Shown: positions 35,015-43,681 of the stretch, in pieces
How positions within the stretch are numbered: the stretch's first letter is position 1
Layout of the letters: each line of letters begins with the position of its first letter
NCBI GenBank assembly: GCA_018436705.1
Contig: JAHDLA010000003.1
Location: 110,543 to 174,542, forward strand
Reading direction: 5' to 3'
Length of the DNA stretch: 64,000 nt
Source of the DNA: Sedimentibacter sp.
Lineage (GTDB): Bacteria > Bacillota > Clostridia > Tissierellales > Sedimentibacteraceae
The notes under the pieces: model-generated
Database searches by the model: none
The model's input: only the letters and a program-made list of their open reading frames with translations
What the model was told of the DNA's origin: nothing
Translations under genes and position numbers: made by a program

Positions 35015-36735
35015 TGTCCAACCACCCCTTTCTGCTGAGATTCATAAATTTCTTTGTATATAGGAGAGTTTTTCATCAATTCTTCATGGCTTCCCACAGA
35101 CTCTATTTTTCCCTCATTCATTACGAGTATTCTATCAGCACGTTGTATTGAAGAAATCCTCTGCGCTATAATTATTGTTGTAACATTGCTTAGATTTTCC
35201 TTGAAAGCCTTTTGAATCTTTGCATCTGTTGTCATATCAACTGCACTTGTTGAATCGTCAAGTATTATAATTTTCGGGGACTTAATCAACGCCCTGGCAA
35301 TTGTAAGCCTCTGCTTCTGTCCACCTGAAAAATTGTCGCCTCCCTGCTCGACCTTGTGGTCTAACATGTCTTCATAACTTGATACAAATTCCCATGCATG
35401 GGAGTGCTTCAATGCAGTGATAATCTGCTCATCATCTGCGTTTTCATTTCCCCATTGCATGTTTTCTCGTATTGTTCCGGTAAATAATACATTTTTTTGA
35501 AGCACAAATGCAACCTTATCTCTAAGTGTCTTAAGGCTATAATTCTTTACATTAACTCCGCTTACCTTTACAACTCCTTCTGTTGCATCATACAGCCTTG
35601 GAATCAACTGAACAAGCGTTGATTTTGCCGAACCAGTTGAACCTATTATTCCTATAGTTTCTCCAGAGTTTATTTCAAGATTTATATTTTTTAATGCTTT
35701 ATCTGAACTTAATGGATATGCAAAACTTACATTTTCAAAACTTATGGAACCATCTTTAACTTCCGCTACAGGATCAGGTGCTTCTTTTATTTCTGATTCT
35801 GTCTCTAGGACTTCAACAATTCTGGAAGCAGAAGCCGCTCCACGCAAGAATTGCATAAAAAAGAACGAAAGCATCATTAAAGACATTAATATCTGAGTGA
35901 TGTACGTGATAAATGAAACTAATTCTCCGCTTCCCATTGTCCCCACAACCACTTGCTTACCGCCAAACCACAAAACTGCTATAATTGTTGCATATGTTAC
36001 AACTGTCAATACAGGTAAAAGGAAAATAACTATGGATATTGCTTTTAATGCAGTATCTCTAAGTAAATCATTTCTTTCTTTAAACCTTTGTTCTTCGTGC
36101 TTTTGCCTATTAAATGATTTAACTACTCGTATGCCAATTAAATTTTCCTGAATTATTGCATTAACCCTGTCAACACGAGACTGCATTTTTATAAAAAGCG
36201 GTCTTGCCTTAGCCATAATTATACCCAGCAAAATAACCGTCAGCGGTATGGAAACCATAAATACACTTGCAAGCCGCGCATTAATTCTAAAAGCCATAAT
36301 AAGTGCAAATACCATCAAAAACGGCGCTCTTACGGCCATTCGAAGACTCATCATAGCTACCTGTCCCAGTGTGTTACAGTCATTTGTCAATCTTGTAATT
36401 AAGGAAGAAACAGAAAATTTGTCAAGATTAGCAAAAGAAAAATCCTGAACTTTTTTAAATACAGCTTTTCTTATCTCAGCAGCAAACCCGTATCCGGCTG
36501 TCGCACCGAAATATGAACTTATAACTCCCAATATCATCCCAATCAAAGCAGCCAAAATCATAATGCCGCCTATTTTTACCACATAGCCTACATCTCGGTT
36601 GGCAATTCCCACATCAACTATCAGTGACATTAGATACGGTATTACAATATCAGCAACTACTTCTGTTATCATCAAAATAGGGCATAACACTGCATAACTC
36701 GTATATTTTTTCATAAAAGGAACTAATTTTCTCAA
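35011..36735 (-). CDS. ABC exporter subunit with degenerate ATP site
   Basis: 574-residue partner half-transporter with six membrane helices and one ATPase domain. Its ATP-site residues are altered: Walker A reads GSTGSAKST, the catalytic Glu after Walker B is Asp (IILDDSTSAVD), and the switch His is Gln (IIAQRISS). Its signature is a full FSGGQKQR, which completes the active site of the partner. This cross pattern is that of heterodimeric exporters with one catalytic and one regulatory site. I prefer the TTG at 36735, with GGGAGTGAG just upstream, over ATG 36759. Confidence 0.87.
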   Translation of the reverse strand: MRKLVPFMKKYTSYAVLCPILMITEVVADIVIPYLMSLIVDVGIANRDVGYVVKIGGIMILAALIGMILGVISSYFGATAGYGFAAEIRKAVFKKVQDFSFANLDKFSVSSLITRLTNDCNTLGQVAMMSLRMAVRAPFLMVFALIMAFRINARLASVFMVSIPLTVILLGIIMAKARPLFIKMQSRVDRVNAIIQENLIGIRVVKSFNRQKHEEQRFKERNDLLRDTALKAISIVIFLLPVLTVVTYATIIAVLWFGGKQVVVGTMGSGELVSFITYITQILMSLMMLSFFFMQFLRGAASASRIVEVLETESEIKEAPDPVAEVKDGSISFENVSFAYPLSSDKALKNINLEINSGETIGIIGSTGSAKSTLVQLIPRLYDATEGVVKVSGVNVKNYSLKTLRDKVAFVLQKNVLFTGTIRENMQWGNENADDEQIITALKHSHAWEFVSSYEDMLDHKVEQGGDNFSGGQKQRLTIARALIKSPKIIILDDSTSAVDMTTDAKIQKAFKENLSNVTTIIIAQRISSIQRADRILVMNEGKIESVGSHEELMKNSPIYKEIYESQQKGVVGQ

Positions 36736-37006
36736 AATCTCACTCCCGTCATTTATCATATTGTTAGGTTTAAGAAACCAATTGCCGTAAAATATATGCG
36801 CAACGTACTATGTTACCATAAACTACCTTAATCTAACCTTAAATTTTATTAAATAAAAAAAAATATTTAGTGATGTTTCATATTATCATAACATTTTAAA
36901 TAATCAATATCAATTTAGTTTAACTGCAAAATAATTATTTGCATTTTTACAATTTTTAATAGTATAATTAGCCAATAAACAAAACTTTAAGGAGACTTTT
37001 AAATAA

Positions 37007-37354
37007 ATGAAAGAAATAAGCGGTTCAGAAAAGCAAAAGAAATTAGTAAGAATTGTTCTTGAAGAAAAGGAAGTTCCATTGCTTATTAAGGATATTGAAG
37101 ACTTGGATTTCAGCGAAACAAAATATAAACATGCCGAAAAATTTGAATATGATAAAAGGATGCTTTTAGAAACACCATGGCATGTAAGCACTGTTCTTCA
37201 GAATAAGAACAGCGAAATAAGTAAAATTGCAGAATTAAATTTAGTTGCAAACAAAATTACAGATGCAGATTGTAAGAAAATTTTCTCTGCATTAAGGGCA
37301 AAATATAAATATTCCAATATGCCCTATAAAAATGACCTTGCAGAAAAAATATAA
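37007..37354 (+). CDS. Hypothetical protein, 115 residues
   Basis: No family recognised. The protein is soluble, charged and probably helical with a short strand-rich start (KLVRIVLEEKEVPLLIKDIEDLDFSE). It contains LLETPWHVSTVLQNKN and ISKIAELNLVANKITDADCKKIFSALRAKY in its second half. One cysteine. GGAG lies 12 bases before the ATG, rather far but the only candidate. It converges on the ferritin-like gene with a shared terminator between them. Confidence 0.6.
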   Translation: MKEISGSEKQKKLVRIVLEEKEVPLLIKDIEDLDFSETKYKHAEKFEYDKRMLLETPWHVSTVLQNKNSEISKIAELNLVANKITDADCKKIFSALRAKYKYSNMPYKNDLAEKI

Positions 37355-37382
37355 TACGCTAAAAAAGTTAACCTACAGAAGA

Positions 37383-37410
37383 CAGAAAGCACCTTGAAAG
37401 GTGCTTTCTG
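37383..37410. terminator. Strong bidirectional hairpin between convergent genes
   Basis: Perfect 13-bp stem, cagaaagcacctt (37383-37395) with aaggtgctttctg (37398-37410), and a tight loop. It lies between a plus-strand hypothetical gene and a minus-strand ferritin-like gene that converge here. Confidence 0.75.
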
Positions 37411-37438
37411 ATTAATTATATATTCATTCTTTAACTTG

Positions 37439-37927
37439 CTACATTCCTCTGCCAAACATAGGCTGGCTTTCTTTTTTTCTTTCTAAAACTTTTTTCAGAT
37501 GCTTTTTTTCTTCATTTAAAATTATTGCTACTTCATCTGAAGCCATATCAGGATACAGCCTCTGCAACTCACTTACAAATAAAACGGCATCTCTTTCAGC
37601 CTTTTCGGCAATATCGAATATTTGACTCTTAGTATATATTTTTCTCGCATTTTCAATAAGTTCTTCATCAAACAAAGAATTGCTTTCAATAAGCATATCA
37701 ACATACTCTGCATCACTTTGCTCAATCTCAATTTCAATATTTTCCTGAAATTTTTTCAATAATGCATTATATATTTTTTCATGTCTTTCTTCATCACTTG
37801 CCAATTGCTCGAAAAATTTCTCTCCAATCCTTGCTTCATTAGCTATAGCTCTATATAGATTTGCAGCTGATTTTTCATTCTCAGCGATAGTTTTTAATAA
37901 ATTAGTTCCATTCCATTTAACAGTCAT
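37439..37927 (-). CDS. Rubrerythrin-like ferritin-domain protein without rubredoxin
   Basis: 162-residue four-helix diiron protein. Ligand motifs are visible as E...SAANLYRAIA plus DEERHEKIY in the first helix pair, and AERDAVLFVSELQ plus NEEKKHLKK in the second. There is no C-terminal rubredoxin domain, unlike the rubrerythrin at 52124. Members of this group reduce peroxide or protect against iron stress in anaerobes. The C-terminus (SQPMFGRGM) is short and Met/Gly-rich. A good ribosome site, GGAGG, lies before ATG 37927. Confidence 0.8.
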   Translation of the reverse strand: MTVKWNGTNLLKTIAENEKSAANLYRAIANEARIGEKFFEQLASDEERHEKIYNALLKKFQENIEIEIEQSDAEYVDMLIESNSLFDEELIENARKIYTKSQIFDIAEKAERDAVLFVSELQRLYPDMASDEVAIILNEEKKHLKKVLERKKESQPMFGRGM

Positions 37928-37991
37928 TGTAAACCTCCATATAATAATTTCATATAAATTATTACCCAGGAAAAACTCGTCTAAACATTTT

Positions 37992-39260
37992 TTAATCTAC
38001 CTGCCCAAGAGCTTGCTCAATATCTTCAATGATATCATCAATATTTTCTATACCTACAGAAAGCCTTACAAGACCCGGTGTTATTCCTGCCGCCTTAAGC
38101 TGAGTATCTGTAAGCTGTCTGTGTGTAGAACTTGCAGGGTGAAGTACGCATGTTCGTATGTCTGCAACGTGAACTTCATTTGAAGCAAGCTTCAATGAAT
38201 CAATAAATTTTACAGCATTTTCTCTCGTTCCTTTTATTGATAGTGAAATTACTCCTGAACTTCCTTTTGGAACATATTTTTGGGCAAGCTGATGATATTT
38301 GTCGTTTTTCAAACCAGGGTAACATACAAACTCAATTTTATCAGAATTGCTTAAATATTCAGCTACTTTTAATGCATTGCTGCAATGCCTATCCATTCTC
38401 ACAGCAAGAGTTTCAAGCCCTAAATTTAATAAAAATGCTGCATTTGCAGACGGGTATGCGCCAATGTCTCTCATCAACTGAACTCTTGCTTTGGTTATAA
38501 AAGCAGCTTTTCCGAAGCTCTCAGTATATACTACTCCATGATAAGATTCATCAGGTTCTGTAAATTCAGGGAATTTTCCGCTTGACCAATTAAAGTTTCC
38601 GCTATCAACGATTACGCCGCCCATTTGAACCGCGTGACCATCCATGTACTTTGTAGTTGAATGAATTACTATATCCGCACCAAAATCTATCGGTCTGCAA
38701 AGATATGGCGTTGCAAACGTGTTATCAACTATAAGCGGTACATTATTTTTATGCGCAATATTTGCAAATCTTTCAATGTCAAAAACCACAAGCGAAGGAT
38801 TTGCAATAGTTTCTCCAAAAACAGCCTTTGTATTTTCTCTGAATTGTTTCTGAATTTCTTCATCATCAGAATCCTGGCTTACAAACGTGCATTCAATTCC
38901 AAACTTTTTCAGCGTCACCGCAAATAAATTTATAGTTCCGCCATATATTGACGAAATGCTTATAAAATGATCCCCTGCTTTTAAAATATTTAACAGACTT
39001 AGGAGAGACGCTGCCTGCCCAGATGTTGTGCATAGTGCTCCAACACCTCCTTCAAGTGTTGCAATTTTAGCCTCTACAGCAGCAACCGTTGGATTGGATA
39101 TGCGTGAATACATATGTCCTTCTGCTGTCAAATCAAATAGTTTACCTATGTGTTCGGAAGAATCATATGTATATGTAGTACTTTGGCAAATAGGCAGAAC
39201 CCTTGGTTCACCGTTTCTTGGATGATATCCTTCATGAAGGCACTGAGTTTCAATTTTCAT
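37992..39260 (-). CDS. metY: O-acetylhomoserine sulfhydrylase
   Basis: 422-residue PLP enzyme of the Cys/Met metabolism family. It makes homocysteine (or methionine with methanethiol) from O-acetylhomoserine and sulfide. Motifs: CLHEGYHP at the N-terminus, YSRISNPTVAAVEAKIATLEGG, the PLP lysine in VIHSTTKYMDGH (about 202-213), and the C-terminal HPASSTHRQLTDTQLKAAGITPGLVRLSVGIE. The length, longer than MetB/MetC, favours MetY. GGAGG precedes the ATG. No S-box or T-box leader fits in the 50 bases between it and fprA, with which it may be co-transcribed. Confidence 0.9.
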   Translation of the reverse strand: MKIETQCLHEGYHPRNGEPRVLPICQSTTYTYDSSEHIGKLFDLTAEGHMYSRISNPTVAAVEAKIATLEGGVGALCTTSGQAASLLSLLNILKAGDHFISISSIYGGTINLFAVTLKKFGIECTFVSQDSDDEEIQKQFRENTKAVFGETIANPSLVVFDIERFANIAHKNNVPLIVDNTFATPYLCRPIDFGADIVIHSTTKYMDGHAVQMGGVIVDSGNFNWSSGKFPEFTEPDESYHGVVYTESFGKAAFITKARVQLMRDIGAYPSANAAFLLNLGLETLAVRMDRHCSNALKVAEYLSNSDKIEFVCYPGLKNDKYHQLAQKYVPKGSSGVISLSIKGTRENAVKFIDSLKLASNEVHVADIRTCVLHPASSTHRQLTDTQLKAAGITPGLVRLSVGIENIDDIIEDIEQALGQVD

Positions 39261-39310
39261 TTTTCCCTCCTGTTCAATTTTAATTCAATCTTTTCAAGAT
39301 ATTGTGTTTT

Positions 39311-40513
39311 TTATATTAAAGTTTCGTAAATATCTTCAACAAATTTATCAAGTGTCGGCTCCTGATTTTTTTTCATTGTAGATGTTATTTCGAAAGGTGT
39401 TCCTACAATTTCAACGTTTTTCATGCATCCCAAAATCTCCCGCATAACCTTAACAGCAGCAGGTGACCACGTACCGTTTCCTGCAAGACTCACTGTTCTG
39501 TTCTGCATGTTCAGAGCCTTAAGTTCATGCAGCAGCGATTCCATACCATAATATAATCCCATATTATATGTAACTGAAGCAAAAATTACATGGCTGTACT
39601 TCCAAATATCAGATACGATGTACGACGGATGAGTTTTAGAAACGTCATATACCCTGATATCCTGAACACCCTTTTGGGCAAGCTTATTAGCAATGACATT
39701 TGCAGTGTTTTCCATATTTCCATACATTGAAGCGTAAACAATTACAACACCTTTTTTTTCAGGTTCGTACTTGCTCCATTTATTGTACTTGTCCAGTATA
39801 TATTCGATATTTTTTCTCCAAACCGGTCCGTGCAACGAACAAATCATATTTATGGGATTTGATGATACCTTCTTTAATATGCTTTGAACCTGCGCACCAT
39901 ACTTCCCTACTATATTTGCATAATATCGTCTTGCTTCCTCCAAATAGTAATGATCAAAATCCGTCTCATCGCTGAAAATATTACCTGCCAAAGCTCCAAA
40001 TGTTCCAAAAGCATCAGCTGAAAACAAAATACCTTCTGTTTCTTCATAGGTAAACATTACTTCCGGCCAGTGAACCATGGGTGCTGTAAAAAACTTTAGT
40101 TTATGTGATCCTACACTAAGCGTATCACAATCTTTAACCTCATATGTATTATTGCTGTAATCAAAATTATAAAACTGTCCCAGAAATTGAAAAGTTTTTT
40201 TATTTCCGACAATTTTTAAGTTTGGATATATTCTGACTAATTCTTCAATACTTGCGCAGTGATCAGGCTCCATATGATTTATCACTAAGTAATCTAGGTC
40301 TCTTCCGTCAAGAACATGAGTTATATTTTCGATAAATAACCTGCTTATTGCAACATCAACAGTATCCATTAACACTGTTTTTTCATCTAATATTAAATAT
40401 GAGTTATAGGATACTCCTTTCGGTATCGGAAACATGTTTTCAAAGCGCTCAAGTCTCCTATCGTTTCCTCCCACCCAATATATACTTTCACTGATTTTCT
40501 GAACACAATGCAT
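39311..40513 (-). CDS. fprA: Flavodiiron protein (A-type flavoprotein)
   Basis: 400-residue oxygen or nitric oxide reductase of anaerobes. The N-terminal beta-lactamase-like diiron domain has the ligand motif NHMEPDHC near residue 79 and later ligands around MVHWPEVMF, SADAFG and CSLHGPVW. The C-terminal flavodoxin domain starts at about residue 255 with IVYASMYGNMENTANVIA, the FMN phosphate loop. Simple two-domain type, needing rubredoxin or another donor. GGAG precedes ATG 40513. With perR, rubrerythrin and the ferritin-like protein it forms part of the oxygen-defence set in this window. Confidence 0.92.
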   Translation of the reverse strand: MHCVQKISESIYWVGGNDRRLERFENMFPIPKGVSYNSYLILDEKTVLMDTVDVAISRLFIENITHVLDGRDLDYLVINHMEPDHCASIEELVRIYPNLKIVGNKKTFQFLGQFYNFDYSNNTYEVKDCDTLSVGSHKLKFFTAPMVHWPEVMFTYEETEGILFSADAFGTFGALAGNIFSDETDFDHYYLEEARRYYANIVGKYGAQVQSILKKVSSNPINMICSLHGPVWRKNIEYILDKYNKWSKYEPEKKGVVIVYASMYGNMENTANVIANKLAQKGVQDIRVYDVSKTHPSYIVSDIWKYSHVIFASVTYNMGLYYGMESLLHELKALNMQNRTVSLAGNGTWSPAAVKVMREILGCMKNVEIVGTPFEITSTMKKNQEPTLDKFVEDIYETLI

Positions 40514-40837
40514 TCTATCACTCCTTGTTATTTATTTCATCTGTTGTATTTATTATACCACAAAAACAAAACATGTACATTTTTTGGCAAGTCAGTATGC
40601 ATACTGTATTTCCTATTCCGCCCATTCTAAAACACAGATGTTTACATTTTTTATTATGCACATCCGTGTAAGCCTGCATACTTCACTAATGCAATAAGCC
40701 CGCTTTCTCTGTTTATTTCAACACACTGACTCGCTTAACGATGCGTTGATGTATTATATCACTTATAAATAAATTTTTAAACACTTTTAAGTATTAATTT
40801 TAAATATTTTGTAATTAATGGAATTTAAGGACTAACC
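40514..40837. other. Gene-free stretch upstream of fprA
   Basis: No ORF with a ribosome site is seen. The stretch contains AT-rich DNA and a few imperfect inverted repeats (for example around 40650-40720), but no riboswitch signature that I recognise. It must contain the fprA promoter. Confidence 0.5.
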
Positions 40838-40844
40838 AAAAAAA

Positions 40845-40867
40845 GAATTCTAGATATTTTAGAATTC
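40845..40867 (-). terminator. Terminator overlapping the stop of the TM1266-like gene
   Basis: Eight-bp stem gaattcta/tagaattc, 7-base loop, followed on the minus strand by seven T residues. The stem includes the stop codon at 40859-40861. Confidence 0.75.
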
Positions 40868-41104
40868 AACAAATTTCGGTATAACACCGTCAACTTCCTT
40901 AATCTTTTCAAACAGCTCTTCAAAGCTTTTTCTGTCTCCAAATAAATGCAGCAATATAATTCCGCTCATGGAGCATTTTTCTTGATCTGTCTCATGAAAC
41001 CCAACTCTTGTCTTTATTATACATCCGTATTCAGTAAGAATTTTTTGAAGATCAGGTGCTTTAGCCGCACGTTCTTCAACCTTAACTGCTAAAATTGCAT
41101 ACAT
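40859..41104 (-). CDS. TM1266-like (NikR C-terminal/ACT-like) small protein
   Basis: 81-residue protein resembling the TM1266 family, called iron-only hydrogenase system regulators in annotation, with a ferredoxin-like ACT/NikR-C fold. Pattern: YAILAVKVEERAAKAPDLQKILTEYG, IIKTRVGFHE, then SGIILLHLFGDRKSFEELFEKIKEVDGVIPKFVEF. There is no hydrogenase or hydrogenase maturation gene in the window, so the regulatory role is not supported by context. ATG 41104 matches the family start; the frame runs on upstream to 41146 without support. Confidence 0.65.
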   Translation of the reverse strand: MYAILAVKVEERAAKAPDLQKILTEYGCIIKTRVGFHETDQEKCSMSGIILLHLFGDRKSFEELFEKIKEVDGVIPKFVEF

Positions 41105-41269
41105 ATAAATCACCATCCTTTTAATATTATTGCCAATATACGTCAAAGCTAAACATAGATTTTTAAAAAACTTAATAAAGTAAAATCCTGTTTGATTTAA
41201 TAGAAATATGGAAGTAGCATTATCGTATATAAAAAAACTTTCTGCAGAAAATATACTTGAGGTGAGAAT

Positions 41270-41419
41270 ATGAAAATGAGAAAAACACCCGGAAAATTAA
41301 TGCTTGGAGTTGGATTAACCGCAGCAGCGGTAGCAATGACTACTCCAATTGTCAGAAACATGATGATGAATAGAAGCAGTCGAATGTCTTCTGACAAAAA
41401 TTATAATTCATTACACTAA
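41270..41419 (+). CDS. Small single-helix membrane protein, 49 residues
   Basis: Short ORF with GAGGTG just before ATG 41270. A basic head (MKMRKTPGK) precedes one hydrophobic, Gly/Ala-rich segment (LMLGVGLTAAAVAMTTPIV, residues 10-28) and a Met/Ser/Arg-rich tail. It resembles in layout, though only weakly in sequence, the heads of the proteins at 41572 and 47931 (Gly-Leu-x-x-Ala-Ala-Val). It has its own strong terminator. Placed at the edge of the P-type ATPase-like gene group, it may belong to it. Function unknown. Confidence 0.6.
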   Translation: MKMRKTPGKLMLGVGLTAAAVAMTTPIVRNMMMNRSSRMSSDKNYNSLH

Positions 41420-41480
41420 AATTCAAAAATAACTGCTGGAATTGAGTGCTGAAAAATTATAATTCAGAAAACTCAATGGC

Positions 41481-41523
41481 GTAACAAAAAGTCTGGCCTT
41501 GTAATAGCCAGACTTTTTGTTAC
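41481..41523 (+). terminator. Terminator of the 49-residue protein gene
   Basis: Perfect 17-bp stem, 41481-41497 paired with 41507-41523 (outer bases gtaac/gttac), 9-base loop, with a T run inside the descending arm. Confidence 0.8.
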
Positions 41524-41536
41524 GTAAACTGCATAT

Positions 41537-41567
41537 AAAAAGAAGGCTAGTTTGCAGCCTCCTTTTT
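41537..41567 (-). terminator. Terminator of the 41.6-43.9 kb operon
   Basis: Minus-strand stem aaggaggct/agccttctt with one mismatch, followed by TTTTTA. It lies directly after the stop codon at 41572. Confidence 0.65.
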
Positions 41568-41571
41568 TATA

Positions 41572-41961
41572 TTATTCTAATACTACATTATTTTTAGAAT
41601 TCTTTAATGTGCTTACTTCTGATTGAATATCCTTCATTGTTTTTACCAATTCCTGCATTACATTATTGTATTGCTCCCTATCAGATTTTAACTCCCTAAC
41701 AAGATTCTCATGAAATTCTTGCTGTGAGCTGTCATCATATTTTTTGTCCTTAAACATATGAGGAAACATAGTATTCATACTTTCTTTTCCCGAATGAACC
41801 ATGTTTTCCGCAGCATCACCTGCAATCATCGCACCTTGTGCCCCTTTTACTGCCATGATTTTAGCTCCTTTTTTTATTGCGGGAGCAAACAATGACCCTA
41901 CTGCTGCAATTCCCAAACCAATAATAAAGCTTTCGCTGCTGAATGGTTTTATTAAATTCAT
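41572..41961 (-). CDS. Small membrane/coiled-coil protein with KPFxxES head, paralogue A
   Basis: 129 residues. The head NLIKPFSSESFIIGLGIAAVG is one hydrophobic helix, followed by a basic and Ala/Gly-rich amphipathic part (PAIKKGAKIMAVKGAQGAMIAGDAAE). The C-terminal half (about 85-125) is a charged coiled coil (ENLVRELKSDREQYNNVMQ...). The head is nearly the same as in the 60-residue protein at 47931, next to another P-type ATPase homologue. The layout recalls DUF5132 proteins and the PacL-type chaperones of P-type ATPases in mycobacteria, but homology is not proven. GGAGG lies upstream of ATG 41961. Last gene of a five-gene operon. Confidence 0.65.
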   Translation of the reverse strand: MNLIKPFSSESFIIGLGIAAVGSLFAPAIKKGAKIMAVKGAQGAMIAGDAAENMVHSGKESMNTMFPHMFKDKKYDDSSQQEFHENLVRELKSDREQYNNVMQELVKTMKDIQSEVSTLKNSKNNVVLE

Positions 41962-41970
41962 AATTACCTC

Positions 41971-42201
41971 CTATCTGAATATTATCATTTTAGTTAGCTC
42001 TTTTCCCACAACATTATTACCATATTTCTCACTCATTGCAATAAATTCTCTATAAATATTATCGCCGTATTTTTTCCAATTTGATAAAATCTTCTTTGTA
42101 TCGTTTGGATTTTGGTCAAGGTGTTCAAAGCATAATTCCATTGTGTCCTTAAGAATTATGCATGCATCATCTAGTTTATTTTGTATTTCTTTTTCAATCA
42201 T
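41971..42201 (-). CDS. Hypothetical 76-residue helical protein
   Basis: Soluble, all-helical and charged (IEKEIQNKLDDACIILKDTMELCFEHLDQNP...). Two cysteines (Cys13 and Cys24) and one His could bind metal but form no known motif. It lies 4 bases after the ATPase-like pseudoenzyme and 9 bases before the coiled-coil membrane protein, with GGAG before ATG 42201, so it is surely co-translated with them. I recognise no family. Confidence 0.6.
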   Translation of the reverse strand: MIEKEIQNKLDDACIILKDTMELCFEHLDQNPNDTKKILSNWKKYGDNIYREFIAMSEKYGNNVVGKELTKMIIFR

Positions 42202-42205
42202 AGTG

Positions 42206-43597
42206 CTACTCCAAATAATTTAATTTATATTTCAACGGTTTTAAAGAGTTGAAATATATCATACTTTTATCAAATACAACTGTTGGCCACCAATAAACCG
42301 CTGCAATACTTTTACTAAAGATTGCAACCATACAATAAACATATATCCAAAAAGCCAGAAGCTGATTTTGCATTTCTGTTTCATGAATAAACTTTATGTA
42401 ATCAATAGTATTTCCTATTATATTATAATTACTTCTTAAAATTATAATATCAAAATTCTTAAATTTGCTTACATCACCATTAAATGATATAGTTAAATCA
42501 ACATTATCATAAAATTTATCCGGTAAAAATAAATTATCAAGCCTGCCTGCAAGCGCAACTCTCTTACCGTGGCTTTTCAAGACGCACACCTCATTAAACA
42601 CTCCATCTTTTAATGAATTGAAACAACTTGTTTTTATTCCTAAATTCGCTTCAAGTTTTTCATAATATGGCTGTTTATGTCCTGACCCATAAACTACACG
42701 AATATCTAGAATTCCTCTTTCTCTAAGATCTTCAACAATTTTTTCGTTTATGAAATTATTATCATCAACTATAATCACTGAATCAATTGATTTAATACCT
42801 CGAATTTTCTTAATGTTATTTAAAACAACATTAGTTTTTAAAGCATTAAAATATGCACAAACATAAATTAAACAATTAACTAGCTGTGCAATTTCCACTT
42901 GAGCTAATAAAATTGTTAAAAGGAGTATATCGACATTTCCTGTTAAAAAGAGAATCAACAAACCTGCAATCATACTATATATTTCAATTCTCCTTATGAC
43001 TGTTTCTATCTTTCCAGCCTCTGCATTATTACCAGCCTCTTCAAAAAATGCTACTATTTTTTCTGTTTTCTGCTTAGTACAACGGCTTATTTTGCTCACA
43101 AATAGTTTCCTAAAAACTGAATTTAAAAGTTTGTTCGCATAATGTAGGCCGATCACTACTAACGCCGCTAAAATGTTATATTTCAAGACGGCTATGAAAC
43201 TCAAGATAATAAGTATTTTTTTTATGTGCTTTATTTTTTCCATCCTCAAAGCTCGTTTTATTAATTGTTTATAAACTGCACTAAAATTTTTTCTCAAAAC
43301 TCCTGGTTCAACATTATCATCAGTATTTATTGAGCAGTGACTGTGAATGTTTTGAGTGTTCACACAGTCTTCTTCGTATATTGAATTTTTTAAATAATTT
43401 ATAATATTTTTCAGATTAATCCTTTTGCTGTCATAAATCACCAAGACATTAGCTGTATACATGTTTGGCTTTATTGAGTAAATACCTTTATCGAGAAGCA
43501 TGGATCTAATCTTTTCATCAAGGATTTTATTTTTATACAGGCTGTTAAGCTTTATTCTTACTCTCCCTGGAATCATAAAAAGAACTTCAAAATCCAT
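42206..43597 (-). CDS. P-type ATPase-like pseudoenzyme with N-terminal HMA-like domain
   Basis: 463 residues that align with the 707-residue ATPase at 48113, but with all catalytic signatures lost. Residues 1-75 are the HMA-like domain (IPGRVRIKLNSLYKN) without CxxC. Membrane helices lie near 127-155, 205-221 and 222-250. The actuator domain is missing. After the last of these helices, KSIDSVIIVDDNN (residues 270-281) stands where an active enzyme has the phosphorylated DKTGT. The ATP-binding N-domain is absent, and AGRLDN (350-355) replaces AGDGIND. Two more helices follow near 411-440. It cannot pump by the P-type mechanism, so a structural or regulatory role is inferred. It is coupled by TAATG to a 27-residue ORF. 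Confidence 0.75.
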   Translation of the reverse strand: MDFEVLFMIPGRVRIKLNSLYKNKILDEKIRSMLLDKGIYSIKPNMYTANVLVIYDSKRINLKNIINYLKNSIYEEDCVNTQNIHSHCSINTDDNVEPGVLRKNFSAVYKQLIKRALRMEKIKHIKKILIILSFIAVLKYNILAALVVIGLHYANKLLNSVFRKLFVSKISRCTKQKTEKIVAFFEEAGNNAEAGKIETVIRRIEIYSMIAGLLILFLTGNVDILLLTILLAQVEIAQLVNCLIYVCAYFNALKTNVVLNNIKKIRGIKSIDSVIIVDDNNFINEKIVEDLRERGILDIRVVYGSGHKQPYYEKLEANLGIKTSCFNSLKDGVFNEVCVLKSHGKRVALAGRLDNLFLPDKFYDNVDLTISFNGDVSKFKNFDIIILRSNYNIIGNTIDYIKFIHETEMQNQLLAFWIYVYCMVAIFSKSIAAVYWWPTVVFDKSMIYFNSLKPLKYKLNYLE

Positions 43598-43680
43598 TAT
43601 ATACTTATCAGCATTCCTATCAGATTAGAGCTGATAATAAAAATGCCTCCAATCAAAAACATTTTTATTAATAAAGCCAT
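43597..43680 (-). CDS. 27-residue membrane micropeptide
   Basis: ORF of 28 codons, encoding a nearly pure membrane helix: MALLIKMFLIGGIFIISSNL followed by IGMLISI. Its ATG lies one base after the stop of the 86-residue gene, with AAGGTG upstream, and its TAA shares a base with the ATG of the pseudoenzyme (TAATG). This double coupling, with no other reason for the gap, argues for a real gene. In size and placement it recalls KdpF, the small subunit of the Kdp P-type ATPase; no sequence similarity is claimed. Confidence 0.55.
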   Translation of the reverse strand: MALLIKMFLIGGIFIISSNLIGMLISI

Positions 43681-43681
43681 G

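Noticed and set aside
39261..39310. Possible S-box or T-box leader before metY
   Set aside because: The gap to fprA is only about 50 bases, too short for either.
40600..40760. Imperfect inverted repeats upstream of fprA as a structured RNA
   Set aside because: Stems are short and broken, and no known riboswitch core is recognised; left as unexplained spacer.
42206..43597. Reading the ATPase-like gene as a decayed pseudogene
   Set aside because: The frame is long and unbroken, has a good start, is coupled to its neighbours and keeps the domain order around the lost motifs.
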